DNA of 16,836 bases from contig JALNWR010000030.1 of the NCBI GenBank assembly GCA_023230795.1, positions 1 to 16,836 of the forward strand, given 5' to 3'. Made by a program: the position numbers and the translations under genes. Below the pieces are notes generated by a model. That model had not been told where the DNA came from. It did no database searches and saw only the letters and a list, made by a program, of their open reading frames with translations. Numbering within the stretch: position 1 is the stretch's first letter; each line of letters opens with the position of its first letter. Positions 1 to 6,401 of the stretch are shown piece by piece. This DNA is from Candidatus Cloacimonadota bacterium. Lineage in GTDB: Bacteria; Cloacimonadota; Cloacimonadia; Cloacimonadales; Cloacimonadaceae.

Positions 1-479
1 AGATGAAAGAAAAGAAAGCCCGTGTGGATGATGCCCTGCAGGCCACTCGCGCGGCTGTGGAAGAAGGAATAGTACCTGGCGGAGGTATCACTCTGATCCA
101 GGCCGCAAAATCCCTCAGAACTATGAAAGGACTCTCTTTTGAAGAAAAAATGGCTGTGGAAATTATTGCCAAAGCTCTGGAAAAGCCACTTTATCAAATC
201 GCCAAAAACGCCGGAGAAGAAGGCGCCGTGGTAGTGGAAAAGATCAAAGGCTACAAGAATATTCATATGGGATTCAATGCCGCTACCGGTAAATACGAGG
301 ATTTGTTTGAAGCCGGTATCATCGATCCTGCCAAAGTGGTGCGTAGTGCAGTACAAAATGCTGCCTCCATCGCAGCACTGTTTTTGACTACCGAGTGCAT
401 TATAACCGATATTCCCGAGCCTGAAGCTCCTATGCCAATGCCAAATCCTGGCATGGGCGGCATGGGCGGAATGTACTAA
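1..479 (+). CDS. groEL: Chaperonin GroEL (Hsp60), C-terminal part only
   Basis: ATP-dependent cytosolic chaperonin subunit that forms double heptameric rings and folds proteins with GroES. The reading frame is already open at the window's left edge. The visible ~158 residues match the last third of GroEL: MKEKKARVDDALQATRAAVEEG, then PGGGITLI, an equatorial-domain stretch, the motif NAATGKYEDLFEAGIIDPAKV, and SAVQNAASIAALFLTTE. The protein ends in the Met/Gly-rich tail GMGGMGGMY typical of group I chaperonins, here ending in Tyr. The ATG at position 3 is an internal Met codon, not a start. The gene is followed at once by a strong terminator, so it is last in its transcription unit; groES would be expected upstream, outside the window. 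Identity is certain from the motifs. Confidence 0.98.
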   Translation, partial: MKEKKARVDDALQATRAAVEEGIVPGGGITLIQAAKSLRTMKGLSFEEKMAVEIIAKALEKPLYQIAKNAGEEGAVVVEKIKGYKNIHMGFNAATGKYEDLFEAGIIDPAKVVRSAVQNAASIAALFLTTECIITDIPEPEAPMPMPNPGMGGMGGMY

Positions 480-505
480 AACAATAAATACAGATATATA
501 TACGA

Positions 506-532
506 GCCTCCCTGATATCAGGGAGGCTTTTT
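506..532 (+). terminator. Rho-independent terminator after groEL
   Basis: Perfect 22-bp palindrome at 506-527 (arms GCCTCCCTGA and TCAGGGAGGC around a TA centre) followed by five T at 528-532. It lies 27 bp after the groEL stop codon and isolates groEL from the transporter gene downstream. Confidence 0.93.
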
Positions 533-537
533 GTATA

Positions 538-566
538 TTGACAAAAAATGGCAGCAGGAAATTCAT
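538..566 (+). promoter_or_regulatory. Putative promoter of the MFS transporter gene
   Basis: A perfect TTGACA -35 box lies at 538-543, right after the groEL terminator and 35 bp before the next start codon. The matching -10 is poor; ATTCAT at 561-566 (17-bp spacer) is the best I see. The same TTGACA occurs in the 5' regions of four other genes here. Confidence 0.45.
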
Positions 567-578
567 GCCTGATTAAAT

Positions 579-1883
579 ATGAAATTTAAAGAACTTACTC
601 CATCAGTACGCCGTACGGTGATCCTGCTCATGAGCGCAGCGGTCTTCAATGGCGCGATCCAGTCTTTGGGACAAACGCAGGACATCATAGCCCGCAAGGC
701 TCTTTATGCCCGCGATTGGCAGCTAATGCTGATGACCATGATATCGCCGATATCGAATTTTCTGTCTATCTGGTGGGGAAGGCTGTTTGAGCGTTCACGC
801 TACAAATCCCGCTACTTTCTCTTTGCCGGCGTGTTTGGCCGCCTGGTGCTACTTTATGCTATCTGGCTGACCACCATGAACGAATATCTGGTCATGATGG
901 GTCTGATGTTTTCGGCAAATTCACTGCTTATCCCTGCCCAAAATACTATCTATCAAAAGAATATCAGAGTCAAACGCCGGGCCAGTGTATATGGCTATGC
1001 ACTCAGCATCGGCGTAGGGGTATCCATAACCCTGGCTTTTTTGGCAGGAAGGCTTTTGGATAATAGTGAAGATAGCTTTCGCTGGATTCTGGCAATCTCC
1101 GGAGTCGCTGGTTTCATCAGTTGCTTTTTGCTGTCCAGAATCAAGATCAAGCAGCCCTTGATCGATCCGACGCTTGTTAAGCCTAAAATCAAGCTTTGCG
1201 ATGTCTTTATCGACCCCGTCCTGCGCACCCGTAAACTGCTCAGGGAAAATAAGGCTTTTGCCTGTTTTGAGCGCAGCTTCACCCTCTATGGTATGGGCTT
1301 CATTATGATGCAACCGGTGATACCTATATATATGGTAGATAGGCTTCAGCTAAGCTATACCAGCAACTTCCTGGCCAAAGGCATTCTCTCGCAGATCGGG
1401 ATGCTGCTGCTGTCTCCCATTTTGGGTAAGCTGCACGACAAAATGCATCCTTTCCGGTATATTGGCTTCAGTTTTGCGCTACTCATGGCCTTTCCCCTGC
1501 TCTTTGTACTTTCTTCCATCTGGGCGGGAGAATCTGCGATCGCAGTGGGGATAGTCTTTTTAGCTTACAGCATCTTCGGTATAGCCATGACCGGAGTGAA
1601 TATGGCCTGGAATATGTCCTCTATCTTCTTTGCCGGAGCTCAGGATGCGGCGATGTATCAAAGCGTGCATGTTACCCTTTCGGGGGTAAGAGGTCTTTTG
1701 GCTCCTCTTTTGGGCTTTACTTTGCTCAGGATCATAAACATAGAAGCGGTGTTTATCGTGGCCGCTGGATTCCTGGCTCTGGCCTCCTTCATGAGCTTCA
1801 AAGATTATCATAGCTTAAAATACAAGAGTGTGGATATCGTTGATACGCTTTCCTATCAGCTTACTGACGAAGATGACTTATGA
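579..1883 (+). CDS. Major facilitator superfamily (MFS) transporter
   Basis: Polytopic inner-membrane protein of 434 residues, the usual MFS length, with about twelve hydrophobic segments. Examples are LVLLYAIWLTTM near residue 92, VGVSITLAFLAG, LLLSPILGKLHD, FALLMAFPLLFVLSSIW and AVFIVAAGFLALASF. The two halves are separated by a charged cytoplasmic stretch around residues 190-225 (KIKQPLIDPTLVKPKIKLCD). The motif VHVTLSGVRGLLAPLLG near residue 366 is a pattern I associate with uncharacterised MFS proteins of this type. The substrate cannot be deduced. The ATG at 579 is the first Met before the conserved region, and its ribosome site is weak (AGGAA about 20 bp upstream). The gene seems monocistronic, with a terminator before it and a new promoter motif after it. 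Family call sure, function unknown. Confidence 0.85.
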   Translation: MKFKELTPSVRRTVILLMSAAVFNGAIQSLGQTQDIIARKALYARDWQLMLMTMISPISNFLSIWWGRLFERSRYKSRYFLFAGVFGRLVLLYAIWLTTMNEYLVMMGLMFSANSLLIPAQNTIYQKNIRVKRRASVYGYALSIGVGVSITLAFLAGRLLDNSEDSFRWILAISGVAGFISCFLLSRIKIKQPLIDPTLVKPKIKLCDVFIDPVLRTRKLLRENKAFACFERSFTLYGMGFIMMQPVIPIYMVDRLQLSYTSNFLAKGILSQIGMLLLSPILGKLHDKMHPFRYIGFSFALLMAFPLLFVLSSIWAGESAIAVGIVFLAYSIFGIAMTGVNMAWNMSSIFFAGAQDAAMYQSVHVTLSGVRGLLAPLLGFTLLRIINIEAVFIVAAGFLALASFMSFKDYHSLKYKSVDIVDTLSYQLTDEDDL

Positions 1884-1912
1884 GCTGTAAAATATAATTC
1901 AAGCGGATTTGC

Positions 1913-1946
1913 TTGACAAAAAAAGCAGAATTTACGATCCTGCTTT
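1913..1946 (+). promoter_or_regulatory. Putative pfk promoter with overlapping inverted repeat
   Basis: TTGACA at 1913-1918 lies 49 bp before the phosphofructokinase start. A 7-bp inverted repeat, AAAGCAG at 1922-1928 and CTGCTTT at 1940-1946 with an 11-base gap, covers the spacer and -10 zone. It could be an operator, or an RNA hairpin if transcription starts further upstream. There is no good TATAAT match. Confidence 0.4.
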
Positions 1947-1967
1947 CTAACCACTAAGGGGGTGGGA

Positions 1968-3071
1968 ATGATGAGAAAAAGACTTTTAATTGCCACAGGC
2001 GGAGGCGATTGTCCGGGGCTTAATGCCGTAATCCGGGCAATAGTCAAACGTGCATCACAAGAGCAAAACTGGGAAATCTTGGGCTCTATAGATGCTTTTG
2101 ATGGCATCATGTGGGACCCCATGCACTTAGTGGAGCTTACCATGGACAAAGTGGCCGGCATCCATGTGATGGGGGGCACAATCCTGGGGACTACAAACAA
2201 AGGCGGGCCCTTCGCCTGGCCTGTGAGAGATGCCCAGGGGAATTGGACTACGGTGGACCGCAGTCAGGATTTTATCGATCGCTTGCGTTATCAGAATATA
2301 GATGCTGTCATCAATATCGGAGGAGATGGCTCGCAGCGTATATCACAAAAGCTTTTTGAGATGGGTTGCCCGGTGATTGGTATTCCCAAAACCATCGATA
2401 ACGATCTTTCTGACACAGATTTTACCTTCGGTTTTCAGACCGCGGTAGATGCAGCGACAGATGCTGTGGATAAATTGGTGACCACAGCCGCCAGCCATCA
2501 TCGGGTCTTGATCCTGGAAGTGATGGGGCGTTATGCCGGCTGGATTGCGCTTCATGCTGCCATCGCCGGTGGGGCAGAGGTTTGCCTGATCCCCGAGATC
2601 CCTTACAACATTGATAAGGTAATGGATACCATCAATGAACGGGTGGACAACAGAGGCCGGGGCTTTGCTAATATAGTGATCGCGGAAGGAGCTTTTCCTA
2701 TCGATAAAGGTATGGTATATACCAAGAACGAGACTCCCGGGGCGATGCCGATCAAGCTGGGCGGAGCCGCTTTGAGGCTATCTAAGGAACTGAGTGAAGC
2801 CGGCTGTCCTATCGAGATTCGTGAGACCATCCTGGGACATCTGCAACGCGGCGGAACTCCCAATGCTTTTGATCGCATTCTGGCTTCCCAATTTGGCGTA
2901 GCAGCCTTTGAGCTGGCTTTGCAAAAGAAATGGGGACACATGGTTTCCTATCGTCATCCCAATATCGAAGCAGTATTGATCCAGGACGCGATCAAGGATT
3001 ACAATCTGGTAAATCCACAGGGTAATCTGATTAAAACAGCCCGCGGCCTGGGAATATCCATGGGAGATTGA
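1968..3071 (+). CDS. pfkA: 6-phosphofructokinase (mixed-type PFK, likely ATP-using)
   Basis: Phosphorylates fructose 6-phosphate to fructose 1,6-bisphosphate in cytosolic glycolysis. Motifs in order, numbered from the 1968 ATG (367 residues): GGGDCPGLNAVIR near 11-23, GGTILGTTN near 69-77, IGGDGSQ near 117-123, PKTIDNDLS near 140-148 with the catalytic Asp144, MGRYAGWIAL near 186-195 and GHLQRGG near 290-296. The combination of Gly in GGDGS (E. coli position 104) with Lys in PKTIDND (position 124) is the 'mixed' type. It looks like PPi-PFKs overall, but Gly104 usually goes with ATP. Start: an in-frame GTG at 1962 lies inside the Shine-Dalgarno sequence (AAGGGGG, 1956-1962), so ATG 1968 or ATG 1971 is the real start, with 5- or 8-base spacing. 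serA follows 73 bp downstream. Confidence 0.93.
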   Translation: MMRKRLLIATGGGDCPGLNAVIRAIVKRASQEQNWEILGSIDAFDGIMWDPMHLVELTMDKVAGIHVMGGTILGTTNKGGPFAWPVRDAQGNWTTVDRSQDFIDRLRYQNIDAVINIGGDGSQRISQKLFEMGCPVIGIPKTIDNDLSDTDFTFGFQTAVDAATDAVDKLVTTAASHHRVLILEVMGRYAGWIALHAAIAGGAEVCLIPEIPYNIDKVMDTINERVDNRGRGFANIVIAEGAFPIDKGMVYTKNETPGAMPIKLGGAALRLSKELSEAGCPIEIRETILGHLQRGGTPNAFDRILASQFGVAAFELALQKKWGHMVSYRHPNIEAVLIQDAIKDYNLVNPQGNLIKTARGLGISMGD

Positions 3072-3100
3072 ACTATGAGATGTTTACAGAGCCTTATGGC

Positions 3101-3106
3101 TATAAT
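3101..3106 (+). promoter_or_regulatory. Possible -10 box of the serA promoter
   Basis: A perfect TATAAT lies 38 bp before the serA start. I find no -35 partner at 16-18 bp. It overlaps the right arm of a tiny 4-bp hairpin (AGCC-TTAT-GGCT, 3090-3101) followed by T's, which could instead be a weak end of the pfk transcript. The reading is uncertain. Confidence 0.3.
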
Positions 3107-3144
3107 TTTTAATAGAAATACAAAAAAATACATGGAGGCTTAAC

Positions 3145-4065
3145 ATGCCAAAAGTCCTTATTGCCACAGAAAAACCCTTTGCCGCTGCAGCAGCTGCAAA
3201 GATCAAAGCCGAATTTGATGCGGCTAAGTACGACTACAAGTTTTTGGAGTCTTATACCGATCCCAGTGCCCTGCTGGAAGCAGTAGCGGATGTAGAAGCC
3301 CTGATCATACGCAGTGACAAAGTAACCGAAGAGGTGCTTAATGCTGCCAAGAAACTTAAGATAGTGGTTCGTGCCGGAGCCGGTTATGACAATGTGGATC
3401 TCAAAAGTGCCACTGCTCATGACGTAGTAGTAATGAACACCCCCGGTCAAAATTCTAATGCCGTAGCCGAATTGGCCATAGGCATGATGATTTACATGGC
3501 CCGTGGGAAATTCAACGGTAAGAGTGGAGTAGAACTGGCCGGAAAGAAGCTGGTTCTTTTCGGATATGGTCACATCGCCTGTATCGTAGCCAGAGTGGCT
3601 CAGGGTATCGGGATGGAGGTTTTTGCCTATGATCCTTATATCAACGATGAAATCATGAGCAAAGACAATGTAAAAACTCTGACCAGGGTAGAGGATATCT
3701 TCAAAACCGGAGATTATGTATCGCTGCACATCCCGTCAAATTCCGAAACCAAGAAATCCATCAATTGGAATCTGCTGTCCCTGCTTCCTGAAGGCGCCAC
3801 TTTGGTGAATACTGCCCGTAAAGAAGTGATTGATGAAGATGGCTTGCTCAAAGCCTTTGCAGAAAAGAAGGGCTTTCGCTATGTAAGCGACGTGGCTCCG
3901 GACAATCTGGCTAAGATCAACGAGCAATACGCAGACCGCATCTTCTGCACACCCAAAAAGATGGGAGCTCAGACCGCAGAAGCTAATATCAATGCTGGTA
4001 TTGCCGCCGCCAAACAGATCATCGGATATCTGGAAAAAGGCGACAAGACCTTTAAAGTAAACTAA
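3145..4065 (+). CDS. serA: D-3-phosphoglycerate dehydrogenase, short Bacteroides type
   Basis: NAD-dependent oxidation of 3-phosphoglycerate, the first step of serine biosynthesis. At 306 residues it has only the substrate- and nucleotide-binding domains and no C-terminal ACT regulatory domain, so serine feedback by that route is absent. Visible motifs: RAGAGYDNVD (76-85), NTPGQNSNAVAEL (98-110), nucleotide fold LVLFGYGHIACIVAR (136-150), catalytic Arg225 in NTARKEVID and PKKMGAQTAEANINAG (270-285). The usual catalytic His of 'TPHxGA' is replaced by Lys (Lys271/272), and the third Gly of GxGxxG is Ala145. As I recall, the Lys also occurs in Bacteroides and Entamoeba enzymes, so it marks a subfamily rather than decay. 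A strong GGAGG at 3134-3138 is 6 bases from the ATG. The gene sits downstream of pfk, whose pathway supplies its substrate. Confidence 0.9.
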   Translation: MPKVLIATEKPFAAAAAAKIKAEFDAAKYDYKFLESYTDPSALLEAVADVEALIIRSDKVTEEVLNAAKKLKIVVRAGAGYDNVDLKSATAHDVVVMNTPGQNSNAVAELAIGMMIYMARGKFNGKSGVELAGKKLVLFGYGHIACIVARVAQGIGMEVFAYDPYINDEIMSKDNVKTLTRVEDIFKTGDYVSLHIPSNSETKKSINWNLLSLLPEGATLVNTARKEVIDEDGLLKAFAEKKGFRYVSDVAPDNLAKINEQYADRIFCTPKKMGAQTAEANINAGIAAAKQIIGYLEKGDKTFKVN

Positions 4066-4106
4066 TTAACGCTTGCTTTTGAGAAAAAAAAGCTTAATAG
4101 CAATCT

Positions 4107-4137
4107 TGCCCGCTGGAGCTTTCCGGCGGGCATTTTT
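4107..4137 (+). terminator. Rho-independent terminator after serA
   Basis: An 11-bp stem (4107-4117 with 4122-4132, one G-T pair) closes a GCTT tetraloop and is followed by five T at 4133-4137. It ends only 9 bases before the next start codon, so the following gene has very little leader of its own. Confidence 0.92.
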
Positions 4138-4146
4138 GGTAAAAAT

Positions 4147-5934
4147 ATGTATATGCGCCTAAGCTATATCAGACTTTGCCTGATTCTGGCAGCTTGCTGG
4201 AGCTTTGCCGTTTTGCCAGCAAAAGAAAGCGATCCTGCGGATAATCTGTCGGAAGCGAAACAGCTAAACCTGGGTGGCGATCTTCAGAAAATAATGAAGG
4301 AACAGAAGGGACTGTCCCGGATGTATCCTTTGCTTTTCAGAGAGGACGATACAGAGCTGGAGATTTCAGAACTAATAAAGGATTTAGAACCGTATCGCAA
4401 CAAAAGAATCGCCAAAATCAATTTTGTTTCAAGGGATTTATTCACAGCGCCCAGTGAAGCAGCATCCTCTGGATTGGTCAGCCGTGTGGTCAAGCTCGGA
4501 AACACCCTGCATCCTAAGATTCAGGAGCGCTTGATCCGGGAGCAACTTTTCTTTGCCGAAGGCGATAGTTTGGATCCGGAATATTTACTCGGCAATCTCC
4601 AATACCTATACGATAAGTCCTTGTTTTCAGAGCTTGCATTTGAGATCGAAAGCACAGAGGATGATGAGATTACGATCGATATCATCACCAGAGAGAAGTT
4701 TTTTCTCCAATTCGGCGCCACCTCCATAAGTCGGGATAAATACAGTTTTCGGATTGGCAATAGAAACCTGTTTGGGACAGGATATGCCCTGGAAAACACT
4801 CTGCATGCAGATATCCAGGATTTGTGGCCTATAGGTTGGGAGAGTTCTTTATCAAATCACAATATTCTGGGCAGTTTTCTACAAGGCAACATACACGTGA
4901 CCCATGTGCCTGGACAAAAGCAGTTTGATTGTCAAATTCAGCGCCCCTTCATCTTTCCGGTCTTCGATTACTCTGGTGGTGGCGATTTTTCGACAAGCAA
5001 GGTCTATCCTCCCCAAGACAGCGTTTCGGTAACCAAAACCGAAGCAGGAGCCTGGCTGGCCCGCAATTTTGATCTCTTTGAATTTCCCCGTTATGCTTAT
5101 GCTGCTCTTTCTATAAATCAGGATTGGTATGAGCTGCGTCCTTACTCAGATGCGGAAAACGGCATGCCCTGGCAGAAATCCTTCTTTGCGCTGGGAGCTC
5201 TGGCTATTACTCAATCTTCATATCGCTATCTGCCCAGGGTCAGCTCTGTCCTGGATAATGACTATTTGCCCGTGGGATATTTGTTTGAACTTTACGGCGG
5301 TGCAGACCTGGGAGAATACATAAACCGTCCTTTTACTGGAGTACATGGCTCTTTCTCCATCTTCCCAAACCACGACCAGTATATTTACATAAAGTCTGCT
5401 CTGGAAGGTTTCTGGTCTGAAGAGGGGGTAGAGGAGGGAGTGTTTGCCCTGGAGCCGGGTTACATTTCGCAGACGCTAAACCTGGGCGATATAAAGGCAC
5501 GAACCTTCATTAACGCAAGATACATTCGCAGCCGCAGGATGCTTCAGACTCAGAGCCTCAGCTTGAGATCAAACCCATTTTACCGCGGTAAAAAAGACCT
5601 GAGTGGAACGAATCTTTTCCAACTCAGCCTGGAAGAAGACCTGTCCTTGCCAATATCCTTGCTGGGCTTTCAGGTCAATACTTTTGCGTTTGCAGACCTG
5701 GCTATAATGGAGGATAAACGGCGGGACACAGATACGAAAAACAGCCTGTTTTACCAGGGCATCGGGATAAGATTGTCAAATCCAAGCCTGATTTGGGACT
5801 TCTTTGAGTTTTACTTCAGTGTGAATCAGAGTCCCCAATCCAGACCTGGACTCAATGTAGGCCTTAGACTTTCCAGCGCAATACAATTAGACGGATTCAA
5901 AGGAAGGCGACCGCAAAGATATGAACTTAACTGA
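4147..5934 (+). CDS. Omp85-like outer-membrane protein (POTRA plus beta-barrel)
   Basis: A 595-residue exported protein. The N-terminus MYMRLSYIRLCLILAACWSF is a signal peptide. LAAC at 14-17 resembles a lipobox, but cleavage by signal peptidase I after LPA near residue 25 is equally possible. After a charged helical linker (about 27-85), residues 86-183 look like one POTRA domain: KRIAKINFV, then LHPKIQERLIREQLFFAEGDSLDPEYLLGNLQYLYDKSLFSELAFEI (read in two parts) and DEITIDIITRE. Residues 184-595 alternate hydrophobic and polar residues like a beta-barrel, with the Omp85-like FGTGYALENTL near 209-219. BamA has five POTRA domains and about 800 residues, so this is a short relative, perhaps a TamA-like or specialised OMP. 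There is no Shine-Dalgarno before ATG 4147 or ATG 4153. Substrate and partner are unknown. Confidence 0.72.
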   Translation: MYMRLSYIRLCLILAACWSFAVLPAKESDPADNLSEAKQLNLGGDLQKIMKEQKGLSRMYPLLFREDDTELEISELIKDLEPYRNKRIAKINFVSRDLFTAPSEAASSGLVSRVVKLGNTLHPKIQERLIREQLFFAEGDSLDPEYLLGNLQYLYDKSLFSELAFEIESTEDDEITIDIITREKFFLQFGATSISRDKYSFRIGNRNLFGTGYALENTLHADIQDLWPIGWESSLSNHNILGSFLQGNIHVTHVPGQKQFDCQIQRPFIFPVFDYSGGGDFSTSKVYPPQDSVSVTKTEAGAWLARNFDLFEFPRYAYAALSINQDWYELRPYSDAENGMPWQKSFFALGALAITQSSYRYLPRVSSVLDNDYLPVGYLFELYGGADLGEYINRPFTGVHGSFSIFPNHDQYIYIKSALEGFWSEEGVEEGVFALEPGYISQTLNLGDIKARTFINARYIRSRRMLQTQSLSLRSNPFYRGKKDLSGTNLFQLSLEEDLSLPISLLGFQVNTFAFADLAIMEDKRRDTDTKNSLFYQGIGIRLSNPSLIWDFFEFYFSVNQSPQSRPGLNVGLRLSSAIQLDGFKGRRPQRYELN

Positions 5935-5941
5935 AAGCCTG

Positions 5942-5962
5942 CTTTCGCCACCGGGGTGAAAG
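5942..5962 (+). terminator. Hairpin after the Omp85-like gene, weak terminator
   Basis: An 8-bp stem with one G-T pair (CTTTCGCC at 5942-5949 with GGTGAAAG at 5955-5962) and a 5-base loop, starting 7 bases after the stop codon. No T-run follows, so termination would be weak or the hairpin may protect the 3' end. Confidence 0.4.
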
Positions 5963-6137
5963 TCAGATTCTTTGAAGTCAAAGCGCCTAAGTAATTGGTA
6001 GTATATGTATAGACTCCGTATGGCGCTTCAACTCCAAACAATCATCTTTCAAGTGAACTTCAATGATTGCTCCGTCCCCAGCTTTTATCTTTCCGGCCAA
6101 AGCTTGCGCCTTAACTTTGGACTTGGTTTTAATTCGT

Positions 6138-6183
6138 TTTTAACTCGAGTTCACTCGAAGCTTCGAGTCATCACGAGTTAAAA
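6138..6183. repeat. Concentric 46-bp hyphenated palindrome with ACTCG/CGAGT copies
   Basis: Outer arms TTTTAACTCG (6138-6147) and CGAGTTAAAA (6174-6183) are perfect complements. A perfect 16-bp palindrome (6153-6168, half-site ACTCGAAG) shares exactly the same centre, 6160.5. The five-base segments between them are mostly unpaired. The pentamer ACTCG or its complement occurs five times in 36 bp, and AACTCGAGTT (6142-6151) is itself a palindrome, so alternative hairpins are possible. No T-run follows on the plus strand. It is either an operator-like cluster or a cruciform/RNA hairpin. Confidence 0.85.
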
Positions 6184-6254
6184 CTGCGTTAAAGTCATGT
6201 TCAAAGATAGGGCTGAATAAGAGAATCAAAGACAAAGATATCGGCTTTTTACCT

Positions 6255-6338
6255 CGATAAAAAGCAATAAGCCCGCCTCAATAAGGTCTCGGTTTTGGTA
6301 GCTTTAGGCATCCATAATTGAGTAAAACCGATAAAAAG
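6255..6338. repeat. 10-bp direct repeat CGATAAAAAG, two copies
   Basis: CGATAAAAAG occurs at 6255-6264 and 6329-6338, exactly 74 bp apart. The first copy is part of a 7-bp stem with 6244-6250. The second overlaps the right arm of the 6289/6331 inverted repeat and ends just before the TTGACA of the next gene. Their position suits paired regulator sites, but chance in A-rich DNA is not excluded. Confidence 0.4.
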
Positions 6339-6340
6339 GT

Positions 6341-6369
6341 TTGACAGAAATGGAAAGCTTAAAAACTAT
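6341..6369 (+). promoter_or_regulatory. Putative promoter of the 6402 gene
   Basis: TTGACA at 6341-6346, 55 bp before the start codon. AACTAT at 6364-6369 (17-bp spacer) is the best but weak -10 candidate. It lies directly after the inverted and direct repeats of the gene-free region. Confidence 0.42.
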
Positions 6370-6401
6370 GGTTACAAAGAAGAATTTCCTGGGAGTTAAT
6401 A

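Larger units (their letters stand above)
5963..6340. other. Gene-free region rich in inverted repeats
   Basis: I see no convincing gene between 5935 and 6401. The stretch holds many paired arms: TTGAAGT 5972-5978 with ACTTCAA 6057-6063; AAGCGCC 5981-5987 with GGCGCTT 6022-6028; CAATCAT 6039-6045 with ATGATTG 6063-6069; CCAAAG 6097-6102 with CTTTGG 6115-6120; a large palindrome at 6138-6183; GCTTTTT 6244-6250 with AAAAAGC 6259-6265; and TCGGTTTT 6289-6296 with AAAACCGA 6324-6331. The first two pairs are nested and could form one long-range stem. It may be a structured RNA, a long regulatory leader, or a decayed gene. No known riboswitch or RNA family is recognisable by eye. Confidence 0.45.

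Noticed and set aside
3109..3729. Minus-strand frame of 206 codons opposite serA
   Set aside because: serA is unambiguous on the plus strand; the antisense translation has no recognisable domain.
5826..6041. Minus-strand 71-codon frame at the start of the gene-free region
   Set aside because: Mostly antisense to the end of the Omp85-like gene; no ribosome site or recognisable protein features.
6138..6183. Palindrome as an insertion-sequence end or attachment site
   Set aside because: No transposase or integrase, no second copy in the window and no target-site duplication seen.
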